This document shows positions 32,061-44,112 of a stretch of DNA of 64,000 nt, in pieces. The translations under genes were made by a program, and so were the position numbers. Source of the DNA: Cheilinus undulatus (taxonomy: Eukaryota; Chordata; Actinopteri; Labriformes; Labridae); the NCBI RefSeq assembly GCF_018320785.1, contig NC_054886.1:4773207-4837206 (forward strand), written 5' to 3'. Below the pieces are notes generated by a model. The model was not told the DNA's origin. It was given only the letters and a program-made list of their open reading frames with translations, and searched no databases. Each line of letters opens with the position of its first letter. Position 1 is the stretch's first letter.

Positions 32061-33190
32061 ATAAACCTGCTGTGTCTGTTATTTTGGTTTTGTCCCCTTG
32101 TGAATCTCTATTAGTGCACCATAGAAGCACACTACATGAGAGGCAGTCACATGACACTGAAAATCTGTTTCATCGTAAATCTTTATCAGGAGTTCAGTCC
32201 CGGAAAATTCATTTGAAAATGTCCAGTCAAACTGGAATCAGCACCACTCTACTTTCATTACTACAAGGGCACAAAACTGTTTAAAGAGAACAGAATTTCA
32301 TAGATTTCCAGGGGAGGAATAACGGACTCTTTTTAACCCTGACTTCAAGCCCTTGCATCTTGCAGGGCATGAGACAATCTGAGTAGTGACTTAGACCGGG
32401 ACCTTTTATTTCTTTCTTGATGTCAGAGAAAATGGACCCTTTCTGAGCATCTTTTAGCATCTTGCACCAGGACTTTTATGGACTTGCTCTTTCTTCTGGC
32501 ACAAGGCCGGGATTGACTTTTTCTTGAATCCTGAGAAGAACTGTTCTTTGTGTGTGGCGTAACCTGCAATGCCATGTCAACACCTGAAGCAAGAATGGAA
32601 CCTTTAGCCTGGATATGTGGACAGAAGAAAGAAGATGAACCAAAAAGCTGCACTTAACAACCAGAGAAATCTCTCTGATGTCTCCTGTCGGATCATTCCA
32701 GGATTAAAACCAGTTTGGTTATCTGCTTGCTAACTTTTTTTGCAGAGTCAACCAGAAGATTATTCAATAGTAGTTGTTTAAATATCCTAAGTTGAGCTAT
32801 AGTCATAGCTCAACTTACAAAAAAAGTACGAGCTTCTAGATGTATTGCTTATTTAAAGATGCTAGGACTGTCTTATGAACCATTTTTGTGCAGTTTTTCT
32901 TTCTCTCACGTTCTCTTAAGTAGCTCCAAGTCACTGAGGATGAGGAAGAATGTAAGTACGAGTTTCTGACCTTGAATAACCTAGGTTATTCAAGGTCAGA
33001 AAGACGGAAAGCAGTTTTTTTTTAATTGTTTAGGGAGGTACAAGGGATGTGCATTTCATGGTAAATTACTTTTTTTAAAGTCACTGTTAATCCTTTTTGG
33101 GATCAGTTTTGACTCCTTTCAAAATACAGTCCAGAATCTGTAGATATCTATAAAAATTGATTCGAATCCAAATTTCCTCTGTAGTTCTTC
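32060..33190. other. No gene recognised
   Basis: Short open frames only. A local inverted repeat of about 16 bases (GACCTTGAATAACCTAGG / TTATTCAAGGTC) sits at 32968-33000. Nothing else is supported. Confidence 0.45.
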
Positions 33191-33194
33191 AAAA

Positions 33195-33740
33195 ATCATT
33201 CACTCCCCGCCTTTTAAAATGGTACAGAGAGCCGTAATTCCTTTTCCTGTCCACTGTTTGAATCTTAAGTCATATTTACCTGGTATGAAATTCAGATCAT
33301 ATATGACCCAGTTCAATATCTTTCTCTCTGTTTGTAGTTTATATTTCTTTATGACCTTCTCCCAAACATCTAGTGTAAAGTGTGTTGTTGGATCTATTCC
33401 CTGTTTTATAGTTTCTGTCTGTTCTCTATTGCCTATCAAAGCTGGAATCTGTAAACCCATGTCTGTCATTCCTAAATCCTTCCACCTGACTTCATATTCA
33501 GATGTGCACAGGTCAGAGGCCTCAACTGTGCTGAGTAGAAATACTCTTGCAAATTAGGCAAGGACATTCCCCCCTTATCTTTGGGGAGTTGAAGAGTTGA
33601 ATATTTTATTCTAGATTTTTTGCCATCCCGTATGAATCTTGATATGCTTTTGCCCCGGGTGTTACATTTGTTTTGCAGTGTCATTGGTGAACATTGAAAC
33701 AGGTGTAACAACCTTGGTGTAATATTCATTTAACCACCTT
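33195..33740 (-). pseudogene. L1-type LINE ORF2 C-terminal fragment
   Basis: The minus strand reads KSISRFIRDGKKSRIKYSTL followed by QLPKDKGGMSLPNLQEYFYS (33729-33472). After a frameshift it continues with KLQTERKILNWVIYDLNFIP (33469-33200). This matches the region following the RT domain of fish L1 ORF2 (usually RFIW.GKKPRI....L..PK..GG...PNL..YY.A). There are one or more frame breaks and no 5' part. Confidence 0.8.
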
Positions 33741-34129
33741 AATTCTTGAGCTTAAATTTAGAGGGACAGTCGACCACCTTTGTAAATCCCTTTGTATGTT
33801 TTGTTCAATCACATTGTAGTTGGCGTCATATAATTTGTCACAGTTTGATGTATTACTTATTTAAAAACTTTAGTTTGTTTTGTCCATGTTATATTATAAT
33901 TTATATTACTAACCATCATTTTCACTCTCCTCAGTCATCTGAGGTCGAGTATGGTAAGAGGTAAAGTCGAGGTGAGAATCAGCTTTCGAATTACTCTCTT
34001 TAAGAAGATATCAATAACTGCTGTGATTATCCAAGTATCATACAATTTTCTGTTATACTGACTATTATTATTTTCTAAATTATAACATATTAATCAATAA
34101 CTTCCTTTGTCATGAAAGCATGATTTATC

Positions 34130-34640
34130 AGCTGTGTCTCCGTGCAGTGCTGTCCTTTATTCTTTTATTGGCCTTTAAGAAAGCCTATCAGGCTACTTAG
34201 ATGCCTGTTTAATTATGAAGCAGGGAGACCTCTGCTGGACATGTCAGGGTAGTGTTTCTTTCTAGTGGATGTTATTTAAGATTGTTGATGAAACTCCCAG
34301 AGTGCTGCTGTCTTTCTGGCTGAAGACGTAGGCTTCGTGTGAATATTCCAGCATAATTCACAAACATTTCACAGAATGGGTTGCTTATTCATCTTCAACA
34401 GGCCTGGAGTCTCTCAGAGAGAAGATTTTAACCAACTGGCTTCCAGATTTTATTACTGGACTTTAAGTTTCTGCTTTGATTTTTGATAAAACATCAGAAT
34501 ACATGTCTCAATCAATGACTGCATTTTAAAGCATATACCTCATGTTAATGACTGTCTTTAGGCTTCTTGGAGCATGACGCTCCAGACAACTGCCCACCTT
34601 TGCTCCATTGTAAATCCTCTGTGAGTGTATCATCAATGCT
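34130..34640. repeat. Segmental-duplication flank, copy B (paralogous to 3085-4205)
   Basis: It contains GAGACCTCTGCTGGACATG, GATTGTTGATGAAACTCCC, TTTCACAGAATGGGTTGCTT and GGAGTCTCTCAGAGAGAAGA in the same order as copy A, with shorter spacing. Confidence 0.75.
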
Positions 34641-34882
34641 TAAATAATGCCATCTACCATCCAGTAGATGGTACCAGAGTTACAGCCTCTTCAGGGAAAC
34701 TGATAAGAGTTTATTCATGTATTTTAAAATAAATAAACGGGACAGAGAGAGGGAAAACAAAGGCTGCTGATTCAGAGAGGCTGAATATTAGAATGTTTAA
34801 GATTACTGTCTCTATTGGTGTGAAAAATCAGTCGAGGGCTCACCATCGCTGCCATCTAAACTGTGCTGCCATATTACTAGTC

Positions 34883-35895
34883 CAGTGGTTCTCAACCTTG
34901 GGGTCAGGACCCCCATGGGGGTCGCAAGACACTGAGAGGGTGGTCTCCAATTGCCCTAAAAAACCTAAAAATATCACTTAAATTCACTTTTGCCACTTTA
35001 CACCATTTTTTTTACCTCTTTTCATCATTTTTGTCCCACCGATTTTAACACATTTCACCATTTAACACCTATTTTTTGTCAGTTTTAAACTTTTCCACAA
35101 CTTTTTTCCTGCCTGTTGTTGCCACTTCTTAATCACTTCTTGCCATTTAAGCTAAATGTTGCCTCTGTTGACCCATTATTGCTACTATTAACCCCTTTAA
35201 ACCACTTCCTACACCCAGTTTCCCCCATTTTAACCACATTTCACTATTTGATATGCCAATTTTTGCTAGTTTAACCAATTTCTGCCTATTTTTGCTTTCT
35301 CAGTTACCCTTTTTGCCTGTTTATATAATTTATTCATCCAATTTTTGCCAAGTTAAAGCCATTTCAGCCACATTTGAACTCCCCTTTATCAATATTTCTG
35401 CCCATTTTTGCCACTTTAACCCGTTTTTACCTTTTTTGCCATTTTTATCCAATTTTTGCCATTTCTAACCCATTTCTGCTACTTTTAAAATCCAACTTCA
35501 CCACATTTTCCACCATTTATTGCCATTATTAACCCATTTTAACAATTTTTAAACCATTTTAATCTTTTTAACAAGAGAGATTTACATTTTTAAGAAGACT
35601 TTCTACCACACAAATGATTTAAAAGAGATTTGTTTCTTTGAGAAGGGTGGTTTTTCAGGTTAAATGGATATCACAGCTTAACTTTACTGTGGACCATGGT
35701 TTTGCTGACCTCCATGGGCCCCCAGTTTGGCTGGGTCCCAGAAAGCTCTCCCCTTTATCCCCTTTATGGACGGCCCTGTCTGCACATGACTATTCTTAAT
35801 TGTGCATGGCTGTGTTCAACCACCTTTAGGTACAGTGGGGGTCTCTGGCACCTTTATTTTTGGGGGTAGCGGGCTGAAAAGGTTGAGAACCACTG
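34883..35895. mobile_element. hAT-like element with TTTTTGCCAC interior, best-preserved copy
   Basis: The inverted ends CAGTGGTTCTCAACCTTGGG and (inverted) CAGTGGTTCTCAACCTTTTC define 1013 bp. The interior from 34985 to 35560 is degenerate TTTTTGCCACTTTAACCC repeats, and 35690-35880 is a unique arm. Flanks TACTAGTC and CACTATGT agree only partly, so the target duplication has decayed. There is no transposase. Confidence 0.8.
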
Positions 35896-36034
35896 CACTA
35901 TGTAAAAAATAAGATGAATATCAGAATGTTTCCCTGCCTCTTCTGCTTTTGTCCATATACAAACAAAGCTTTGTGCTGGTTTAATGACTAGACGATTTCT
36001 GATGGAAGTCCATAACACTTAGATCTATCTTCTT

Positions 36035-36220
36035 TAGCTTTATTTATTTATTTTTGGGGCTTTTTGAGGCTTTATTTGAGAGATTGGACCATGGATAGTG
36101 CCTGACACAGGTATGAGAGAGTTGGGAATGACATGCGGTGCCATGACATGCCAAAGGCTGGACTTTAACCCCTGCTGCCTGCGTACATGAGGCGCAGCCC
36201 CAACTTTAGCTTTAAAACAG
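36035..36220 (+). repeat. Common fish dispersed repeat fragment
   Basis: GGGGCTTTTTGAGGCTTTAT, GAATGACATGCGGTGCCATG, GGCTGGACTTTAACCCCTGC and GCGTACATGAGGCGCAGCCC are landmarks of a dispersed percomorph repeat. A weaker relative lies at 53915-54050. The class is unknown to me. Confidence 0.5.
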
Positions 36221-36399
36221 CCAGTTCTACATTACATCATTTGCGTCTCAAATGTTTCTTGTGATTTTCTTAATATTCAACAAATTGTCTTTCTAGAGTT
36301 TGCACATAGGCAGTCTTAGTAGGGAAGGAAGTTTGAAAATTATCATTGAGTGTAAACATGCATGCTAACTTTCACTTAGGCACTTGACATTTTTATTAA

Positions 36400-36761
36400 A
36401 ATCAAACATTTACTCAAAGCAGCTTGAGATTTTTGGACAGTAATTTATTAATACAAATGTCTGTATACGCCCTCTAACATATCATTAGGATAAATCATTA
36501 CTGTACAGTCATTTGTGTGCATTCAAATCAATTATACACAAGGTCTGTGGTGATTCATAATTGAGCAATAGTGGGAATCATCTGAGTCAATTCCAATCAT
36601 CTGCAATATAATAATATCTGAAATGATCAACAGATCACTGCATCAAGGTTTCCCTGATTTAACCAGGAAAGAAAGATAAAGAAAAGGTTCTGTGACTACA
36701 AGCTGGAAGGGATGATTGTGATGATGTCAATGTAGAGAGGGTCATTGCATTTTATTGTGTA
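36400..36761 (-). other. 3' UTR and flank of lectin gene B
   Basis: It is paralogous to 6110-6490 downstream of gene A and precedes the stop codon at 36762. Confidence 0.5.
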
Positions 36762-36900
36762 TTACAAGGCTTTTTCACAGATGCAGAAACGTTCAACATT
36801 ACAGTCATTATCATTCCAGTCCACAGCACTTCCTTCCTTCCTTATTTCTCCACAGTCCTCACCGCTATTATAGTCGTCAGGCTGCCCAGACCCCCAGAAT
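36762..36900 (-). CDS. Lectin B exon 6
   Basis: It is 139 nt and encodes FWGSGQPDDYNSGEDCGEIR then KEGSAVDWNDNDC and ends RFCICEKAL. It contains the QPD and WND motifs and the last cysteines. Confidence 0.9.
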
Positions 36901-39900
36901 CTGGTGAGTAAGACATCAGAGAAATTAGCTGTTAATCATCTTTATGTTAGACATGCTGTTCCTGATATAAGAGTCTAGCTGTTAAGACCCTTAGCATCTT
37001 TATATATGTTCACATAAGATAAAAACATTTGTCTCAGTCCATGTCTCTGTGAGTGTTAGTCAGAAATTACCAAGAATGTTTAGGTGCAGGAACTGAACCA
37101 ACTCATACAGTCTGGGAGTAAAAACTTACGTTGTTGAGGGCCAGGTCTGATCCACCCACCTCCAGGTCCCCTCACTAACTCTGTCAGTCAGACCAATCCA
37201 GGCATGTGTGTAACTTTCCAGAAACCCTTCGAAAAACCTCTGTAAAATAAAAAGAGTGATGGATTTGATGTATTTGTAATCACTGCTATACAAATACTGT
37301 TTAATTGATTCACCTAGCAAAACATTTTTTAAGGCAATGTAAGAACTAAATAGTCTTTTTGAAGTTCATATAGACATTTAAGTGCAAAATTCTACATACA
37401 GTATCTCTGATTCTCTGATAGATTTCTCACCATTTTATCTCTGCTGTTTAAGATTGCCAGATGACCGCCTTTGGAGTTGCAGAAGTCTCTGCTTGAAGAC
37501 CAACTTCTAGATTTATATGAAACATAGAAACAGCTTTCACCAAACTTGTTCCAGCCTGATGGACAAGCCCGATCTATAAATTTAGAAGATGGAGAAAACC
37601 ATTAATCAGGCTGTGAACACCAACCTACTGTAGACTGATAAAACAAACTTTAATGACTGACATCTTACCCATCCTGTTGACCCTCTGCTGTAACTGATCT
37701 CTCACTGCTGTCAAACTGTTGTAGTCAGTCCTCAGCTGATCTTTCTCCCTCTGCAGAGTATTATATCGGCTCTGTAAATTATCTTTACTTCTTTGCAGCT
37801 GGTCCTTGTCACTCTTCAGTGCAGAAATGCTCCTCTGTAGCTCATCTCTGTTTGTTCTTACTTCATTAAACTGTGTCTTTAACTCATGCTTTTCTCTCTG
37901 CAGGTTGGTCAGGTTCCTCTGCATGCCTTCATAGTTTGATTGCAGCTGATCTTTCTCTTGTTTCAGGATGCTGTAGCTTTGCTCTATCTGGTCTCTCTCT
38001 CTAGTCAGGCCACCTCTAATTGTTTCCAAACTGCTGTAGTTTGTCTGTAACTGCTCATTGTTCCTCCTCAGATCATTATAACTCTGCTCTAATTCATCCT
38101 TGTCTCTGGACAGTGATTGGTATCTGCTCTGCAGTTGATATTTGCTCTGATTCAGATCAGTGTAGCTGGTCTCCAGAGAGGAATAATTCCTCTGCAACTC
38201 ATGCTTTTCTCTTTGCAGTTCATCAGAGCTCTTCTGCATGTTACTATAGTTTGTCTGTAACTGATCTTTCTCTTGTTTTAAGGTGTTGTAGCTTTTCTGC
38301 AGCTGGTCTTTGTCCTCTGTCAGGTTAGTCAATGTGGCCTCTAACTGTAACTTCTCTGCAGCTCCAGCCTGAATCAAGTCAGCTGATATGGGATGGATGA
38401 ACATGTGATCTGTGGGAGGAAAATGAAGAAAAAATGTGACTTCTTTGAAGGGTTTCGGTCCTGACCATTCTCGTGAATGCGACGTCATAATACAAGGGTG
38501 ATGTAAAAAACAACCTAGCCCTTCTTCATGACCTACTGTACTGTCAAGTAAAGTATTTTAATGACCCTTCAGTTGAACAGTGTCTATAAAAAATTATTCA
38601 CCCCCTTGAATGTTTTACCCTTTAATAAATCAATCAAAGCTGATCTAATTTGTCTTTTTTGACAACATTTTTTTCAACAAAAAACTCTTTAATGTCAAAG
38701 TGAAAATAGATTTCTACAAAGCAATACGTGATGTAAAATAAGTGACTGCGTAAGTCAGTATTTAGTAGATGCATCTTTGGCTGCATCACAGCATTAAGTC
38801 TGTGTGGATAGGTCTCAGTTAGGCTTGCATATCTTGACATGGAAGTTTTAGGGAGGTTGCACAGAGATCAGGTGTGAACAGCCCTTTTTAAGACCAGTCA
38901 CAAATTCTGTTTGGGTTGAGGTCTGGGCTTTGACTCGGTCACTCCAGAACAGCCCCTAGTTATCTTTCAATCATTTCTGTGTAGCTTTCGCTGAACGCTT
39001 CAGGTCATTGTCTTTCTCAGTGTCAGACTCAATGATATTTTCCTACAGGATGTTCCTATTTTTTGCCACATTCATTTTACCCTCTACCTTTACAAGCCTA
39101 CCAGGGCCAGCTTCTGTAAAAGCATCCTCACAGCATGATGCTGCCACCACCATGCTTCAGAGTGGGGATGGTGTGTGACTGGCATCTTGTCTGATGGCCC
39201 AAAAGCACCATTTTGGAAAAGCACCAAAAGAACTTTCTTTCTCTTGACCATGGAGTCTCCCACATGCCTTTTGGTGAACTCTAGTCCAGACTGAATCTGA
39301 GTTTTCTCCAACAGTGTCTTTCTCTTTTCCACTCTCCCATAAAGCTTTGACAGGTGAAGAACTCAGCCAACAGTTGTTGTCTGCAGAGTCTCTCCCATCT
39401 CAGCTGCCGAAGCTTGGAACTCGTTCAGAGCAGTCATAGGTGTTTTGGTGGCCTCTCTCCCTAGTCTCCTTCTTGCTCACTCAGTTTGTGAGGATGGTCT
39501 GATCCAGGCAGATTTAACTGAACTCTGGAGGATATTCAGAGCCTTGGAAGTTGTTTTATATCCATCCCATGGCTTATATATTTATAACCTTTTCTCTGAG
39601 TTACTTGGGGTGTTCTTTTGTCTTCATAGTGTCATGGTAGCCAGGAATACTAATTAACCAGTGACTGGACTTTCTAGACACAGGTACATTCGCTGCACTT
39701 AGGTGATCCCCATTTCACTAATTGTGAGACTCAGCACCAAGAAATCTGTTTTCACTTTTGCATTAAACATTTTTCAGTATTTTCTGTCAGAAAAGCCAAA
39801 TTATTTTGACCATGATTGATTTATAAAATCAATATGAGAGTGAAACATCCACATGGAAGCATGTGATTGCAGTAGCTCTAGATTTTAGATACAAAGATCA

Positions 39901-41829
39901 ACAGAGAAGTGACTCACTGTAGAGAATCTGTCCTATGTTTCCAACCAGCAGGAGAGCACACATTAATCCAAGACAGACAGAGAAACGTCTGGAGGGAGGC
40001 TTTCTTCTGTGAAGTTCCACTGTAGGAGACATAAACTAAATTTAACACTTAAACATGATTTGTAAAACTGGGTATGAAAAAAATCTACATACATTAACTG
40101 GGATCATTTGACTTCAGGTAGTCATTTTGTACATGCACTCCTGCATAATTCTTTATATCTAACAGTTAAACTCTGTATTTGATTCTGAAGCTCTCTCCTC
40201 GCTCTAAGTCATGATTTCAGACCACACTGCTGCAGCTCTCATTTGAACCAACAATCTAAAAGTCAACATTATGAAATATAATAAAACAGAATAAAATTTT
40301 GTTTTGAAATACAATATAATACAAGTTTACTCTTTCAGTTAGAGCTGTGATTGAAATGCAGAGAATAATTCAGTTTAAAACAGGGGTGCCTGTGGTACAG
40401 TTACATACGGCCCGCAAGATCATATTCTTATTATAACTGGCCCTAAAATATAAGGTCTGCAGATTTCTTCCAGTTTAAAATTGTTAAAATTAAAATATGT
40501 GAAAAAATAAGGAATAAAAATAATTAGAGAAGGGGAAATGTGAGAAAATAAATCAATTTGTGATTTCATTTCATTTTTTTCAATTTTGCATCGCACAAGT
40601 ATGACTTCAATCTACTATTTGGACTTTAATTTCATATTTTGACCATTTTCAATTTAACGTTTTGACTTTTTCTAATAATTTAGTCTTTTTCAATGTATAA
40701 TTTTGACTTTTAATCACACACTTTGTCAATTGATTATTTTCACTTTTAATCTTAAATTTTGAGCTTTTCAATTTATAATTTTGACTTTTTATCTAGTTGT
40801 TTGAACCTTTCAATTTATTATTTTGACCTTTATCTCATATTTTGACCTTTGAAATTTTAAGTCATATTTTAGCCTTAAAAACATGATTGTGACTTTATTT
40901 TTAATATATTTGCCTTTTAAAAGCATTATTTTAACATCTAAATTTGTTTTTTGACCTTTTGAACTAATACGATTGACTTTTTATCTCAGCTTTTGAGCCT
41001 TTTAACTAATCATTTTGTCTTTTTAAATCTCAAAATCATTTATCATCAGTGCAAGTTCCTTTTCCCCACAGTTTATTACTGGTGAAAATGAGGTTGACAG
41101 TTTGGTTAAATGTGGACCCTGTTAGGTTCTCAGGTTAGACCTTAATTCAGAATCCGGTCCCTTCTGTGATTGAATTTGACAACCCTGGTTTAAAAGGTAT
41201 CTATAATTTGACAACAGTATTTTTTAATTATATGGTCTTTTGATGCATTCAGTAGTTTAAGTTTATCACAAAGTTTGTTTCTAAAGAGTTACTGAACTTA
41301 GGAGTTTCTGCTGAGGTGTATCTGCCTGTGATCTGTCTTGCTAAAACTACCGCTGTACTCCAGAGGTAAACACAAGTAACACTGAAGTTGCTGTGGGTGG
41401 AAAAAGTTGGTGGTAGCTGTTGAGCTCTGTGGCAACGACAGACAACACCACTAACTTCACGGAGGACCAGATCAGCCAATTAAAAAAGTTCAGTTGCAGT
41501 AGACAGATTTGCCCTGTAGAGGGCAGCCACTAAGAACATTTTAACATAAAACATAGGATTTGAATACTAAAAAATGTCTAGATTTGGACCTTTACTAATC
41601 AACAGTACTACCAAATAAGCATATGTAAAGGTTAACATCTGTAAAAATGGCTCTGAGGATTTAATTAGTCTATAAAACACAATTAACAGTGGTTAGTACT
41701 CTTTGTCACTATCTTGTTCTCCCCTGTTTTAGTGTGTTTTCAGGTTCATACTGTACCCTCTGTAATGAGGCCCTTCATTGTGAGTTTCTTGGTCATATGT
41801 TTGCTGTCTTCAATCTCCATCTGATCCAT
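36762..41829 (-). CDS. C-type lectin receptor B (CD209/ASGR-like, type II membrane protein), six coding exons
   Basis: Coding exons, in order, are 41829-41757, 40019-39918, 38409-37669, 37573-37431, 37239-37130 and 36900-36762, totalling 1308 nt (435 aa). All splice sites are GT-AG with the same phases as gene A. Features are a 24-residue cytosolic tail, a membrane span (VCLGLMCALLLVGNIGQIL), a stalk of about 246 residues of coiled-coil repeats, and one C-type lectin domain with QPD (SGQPDDYN) and WND (VDWNDNDC) motifs. It should bind sugars with Ca in the galactose-type manner. It differs from A mainly by a longer stalk, one extra codon in the membrane exon, and shorter introns. No breaks are seen, so both copies look functional. 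Confidence 0.88.
37130..37239 (-). CDS. Lectin B exon 5
   Basis: It is 110 nt and encodes RFFEGFLESYTHAWIGLTD then RVSEGTWRWVDQTWPSTT. Acceptor TTTTACAG, donor GTAAGT. Confidence 0.9.
37431..37573 (-). CDS. Lectin B exon 4
   Basis: It is 143 nt and encodes RACPSGWNKFGESCFYVSY then SWSSSRDFCNSKGGHLAIL and ends NSRDKM. Donor GTGAGA. Confidence 0.92.
37669..38409 (-). CDS. Lectin B exon 3: coiled-coil stalk
   Basis: It is 741 nt of heptad repeats (LQREKHELQRNYSSLE, LKQEKDQLQSNYEGM). It includes a segment absent from gene A with TQFNEVRTNRDELQRSISAL. Donor ATGG|GTAAGA. Confidence 0.92.
38578..39870 (-). mobile_element. Decayed Tc1-like element in intron 2 of lectin B
   Basis: The left end CAGTGTCTATAAAAAATTAT followed by TCACCCCCTTGAATG is a typical fish Tc1 terminus. 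The right end is worn. Minus-strand transposase remains include the out-of-frame counterpart of the HGGGSIM motif near 39120-39170. It has many frame breaks and is absent from gene A, so it inserted after the duplication or was lost from A. Confidence 0.7.
39918..40019 (-). CDS. Lectin B exon 2: transmembrane segment
   Basis: It is 102 nt and encodes ELHRRKPPSRRF then SVCLGLMCALLLVGNIGQIL. Donor CTACA|GTGAGT. Confidence 0.9.
40085..40260. repeat. Intronic segmental-duplication block, copy B
   Basis: It matches 17800-18010 of gene A in order and orientation. Confidence 0.7.
40381..41187 (-). mobile_element. hAT-like element, GTCAAAATATGAGAT family, inverted, perfect 8-bp target duplication
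   Basis: It is 807 bp, from CAGGGGTGCCTGTGGTACAG to ATTGAATTTGACAACCCTG. GTTTAAAA occurs on both sides (40373-40380 and 41188-41195). The interior is TTTTGACTTTTAATCTCATA-type repeats. It lies in intron 1 of lectin gene B. Confidence 0.88.
41500..41756 (-). other. Intron 1 donor-side sequence of lectin B, paralogous to 18880-19109
   Basis: CTGTAGAGGGCAGCCACT, ATGTCTAGATTTGGACC and CAGGTTCATA are shared with gene A in the same order. Confidence 0.65.
41757..41829 (-). CDS. Lectin B exon 1: start codon and cytoplasmic tail
   Basis: It is 73 nt and encodes MDQMEIEDSKHMTKKLTMKG then LITE, donor GAGG|GTACAG. It is co-linear with gene A. Confidence 0.85.
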
Positions 41830-42182
41830 TCTGATTATGGTCCCGCTGTATTCTAGAAGAGAACAACAATCTTCAAAGTTTCTTCTTTAAAAACATCTGT
41901 AGTTTGATGTTTGATTTCACCTTTGTTTCTTTAGCATACCTCAGTTCAAACATAAACATGCAGTCAAGAAAGATGCAGCATCAATCATAAAGTTTCAAGT
42001 CAAAATAAATTTAAATCTATAGTCACAGAGGTGATATAGAGACTGCAAAAACAAGCTTTCAAGGCTCATCTAAGTATGAATGAAATCATTGAAAATTAAC
42101 ATTCTGACTAAAATTGTGATGAAAGTAAACTAAAGTGAAATATTTAGTCACCGAAATGGAAAAAGACTAAATGTGGGCTTAC

Positions 42183-42250
42183 CTCAGAGTGGAGAAGATT
42201 AAAGAAGTGAAATCACATCTGCAGAGATATTTATTGTGCAAATAACAGGA
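42183..42250 (-). other. Probable non-coding first exon of lectin gene B
   Basis: Donor CACTCTGAG|GTAAGC; the sequence is paralogous to 19371-19440. Upstream sequence to about 42540 (GGAAGCTCCTTTTATCCATG, TTCACCTGAAAATCTTTC) also matches gene A's upstream region, so promoters are duplicated too. Confidence 0.5.
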
Positions 42251-42559
42251 AGCTCCTTTTATCCATGTCATCAGATGTTTGTCTTCACTTAAACTCTCTA
42301 AAAAAGTCCTGACATATCTACTTTACTCACATTCTTAGAATCGGAATAACTTCACCTGAAAATCTTTCAGGTAAAAAAAAAATGAACTGAATAAAAGAAT
42401 TGGAAGTTCAGCAGTTATCGTGGAGGAGTTTCTATCTGTTTGGCTCCAAATCTCAACCTTCTGCAATTTCTGTTCCTTTTTAATGACTTTCCCACTGAGG
42501 TCAATCAAAGAGTTAGTGGAAATAATAGACGGTACTAGCTATTCTTGGGCTGATTTGCA

Positions 42560-43165
42560 TTAATCAGGTGGGTGTGAGGATTTATCTTGGTATTGTAAGC
42601 CCATTGGTTCAGAGAACAGGGCAGTGTCAACATAAATCAATAGAGAATGAAAAAACATACCAGTTGTGATGTTACTTCATTCACTCCTGACCCTGCGTTC
42701 ACATCTGAAATACAAAATATGGACAAATATTGTGCTTGTTTTCAGACCCATTGCCACAGGTGTGTAAAATCTGGTTCTGGCTCTGCTCTGGAGTCTCAGA
42801 ACCTTGGTGCTTTCTGGTGAACTAGCCCACATTCACACCAGTTCAAGCGGAACCAAAAAAGGAGGACGTACTCCGTGTCACTCAGGCAGCTTCTTCAGTT
42901 TAATTATTTGGTCTTACATTTTGATGAAGCCAGAACTTCACCATCTATTCTGCCGGTTCAGCATATCACTCACTCTTCCTTGTACTTCTCTGCAGCGTCA
43001 CCTGGAATTCTGTCGATGCCAAGATCTCAACCTAACATTTTGTCTCCCCAGCAGACAATTTTTTTCCATTTTCCACTCATCTTCACAACCTAGAATATGA
43101 CACGCCCACTGATGATGTCACGGTTCACAAAGAAGAACCAACTCTTTCTTTGGTTCCAGCTGAGA
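42560..43165. other. No gene recognised
   Basis: Open frames of up to 98 codons here overlap in different frames and show no domain. This segment follows the end of the paralogous region. Confidence 0.4.
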
Positions 43166-43174
43166 ACCAGCTTT

Positions 43175-43230
43175 TCCCATCATGCACCTTTGGGATGAAC
43201 TAGAGCGGAGACTGTGAGCCAGGCCTTCTC
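43175..43230 (+). mobile_element. Short fragment of the 22806-type Tc1 transposase
   Basis: CACCTTTGGGATGAACTAGAGCGG continues to GTGAGCCAGGCCTTCTCGTCC, matching 23768-23817 ([13 protein letters not shown]). It is a scrap only; another piece of the same family is at 43645-43725. Confidence 0.7.
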
Positions 43231-43234
43231 GTCC

Positions 43235-43530
43235 TAGCCTTGCATAGCAGATGGGTTCACCCATTGCCTTGTTTCTTACTGGCGAATCCATCTTGCAAAG
43301 CTCCCGTCTGAACCGTTTGGGCCCAGTTAGAAAGTGACAGGACCAATCATTGACGAGGGGCAGTACTTTCGGGTGTGGCAGAGTCGTGGGGTAAGCAAGC
43401 AGCATCAAGAGGCCGGTGCAATTATGGCGGAAGAGCTTAGCGTGGATGCTGCTGAAGCGCCAGTTTTATCAGAACTTGACGACATTTCTTCCTTAAAAGA
43501 AGAACAAATAACAGCAACGAGTTGTTTTCT
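43235..43530 (+). pseudogene. First-exon fragment of a RecQ-like helicase repeat, copy 2
   Basis: An ATG at 43424 opens 31 codons (MAEELSVDAAEAPVLSELDD ... SLKEEQITA) ending at 43516. The position of the donor is changed from GTGAGT (copy 1) to ACGAGT, so this copy has lost its splice site. About 190 bases of upstream sequence are also shared with copy 1, including GGGGCAGTACTTTC and GAGGCCGGTGCAATTATGGC. Confidence 0.5.
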
Positions 43531-43644
43531 TTTCAAAAATGACAAAAGCCGTGTATTGATATGTCTATAGTCGTCATGATTCACTTAATGCAGTTCTGTG
43601 GAGTTTACTCCTTCGGTAGCAGCAAGAGCACAAATTTCCACAGA

Positions 43645-43725
43645 AACGCTCCAAAATCTTGTGGAAATCCTTCCAAGAACAGTGGATGCTGTTATAGCTG
43701 CAAAAGGGGGGTAAACTCCATACTA
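43645..43725 (+). mobile_element. Second fragment of 22806-type Tc1 (C-terminal end)
   Basis: AAATCTTGTGGAAATCCTTC and GATGCTGTTATAGCTGCAAA match 23888-23940 of the DD34E element. Confidence 0.7.
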
Positions 43726-43734
43726 AAGTACATA

Positions 43735-43783
43735 CATACATATATATAGAGATATATAGATATATAGATATAGATATCTATCC

Positions 43784-43843
<60 letters not shown>
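43735..43843. repeat. TATC / TA compound microsatellite
   Basis: ATAGATATATAG, then TATCTATC units, then a TA run. Confidence 0.95.
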
Positions 43844-43845
<2 letters not shown>

Positions 43846-43849
43846 CTAG

Positions 43850-44110
43850 TAACATGGGCAAGATGAGGAAGTCTGGAACTGCTTGAGTGTTGAAAAAGTT
43901 TCATTTCTGATAACAGCTGAGGTCGCCATACAGGGAAAATGGGTTGTTACATGGTGTCACATCTAGAGCTGTGACAACTATGAATGATAAAAATTAAAGA
44001 ACATTTTCAAACATTAGCTTAGGTTGTGTTTTGGTGTCAGTCACTGTATATTAGGGACAAATGATACTGGAAATACTAGCTTTGCAAGTTTTGCCTTCTG
44101 CATATAAATT
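43850..44110. repeat. Local duplication, copy 1 (paralogous to 45118-45365)
   Basis: Shared blocks in order: AAGATGAGGAAGT / AAAATGAGGAAGT, AACAGCTGAGGT, GAAAATGGGTTGT / GGAAATGGGTTGT, and GTTTTGGTGTC.TCACTGT. The two copies are separated by about 1.26 kb. No coding content. Confidence 0.7.
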
Positions 44111-44112
44111 GG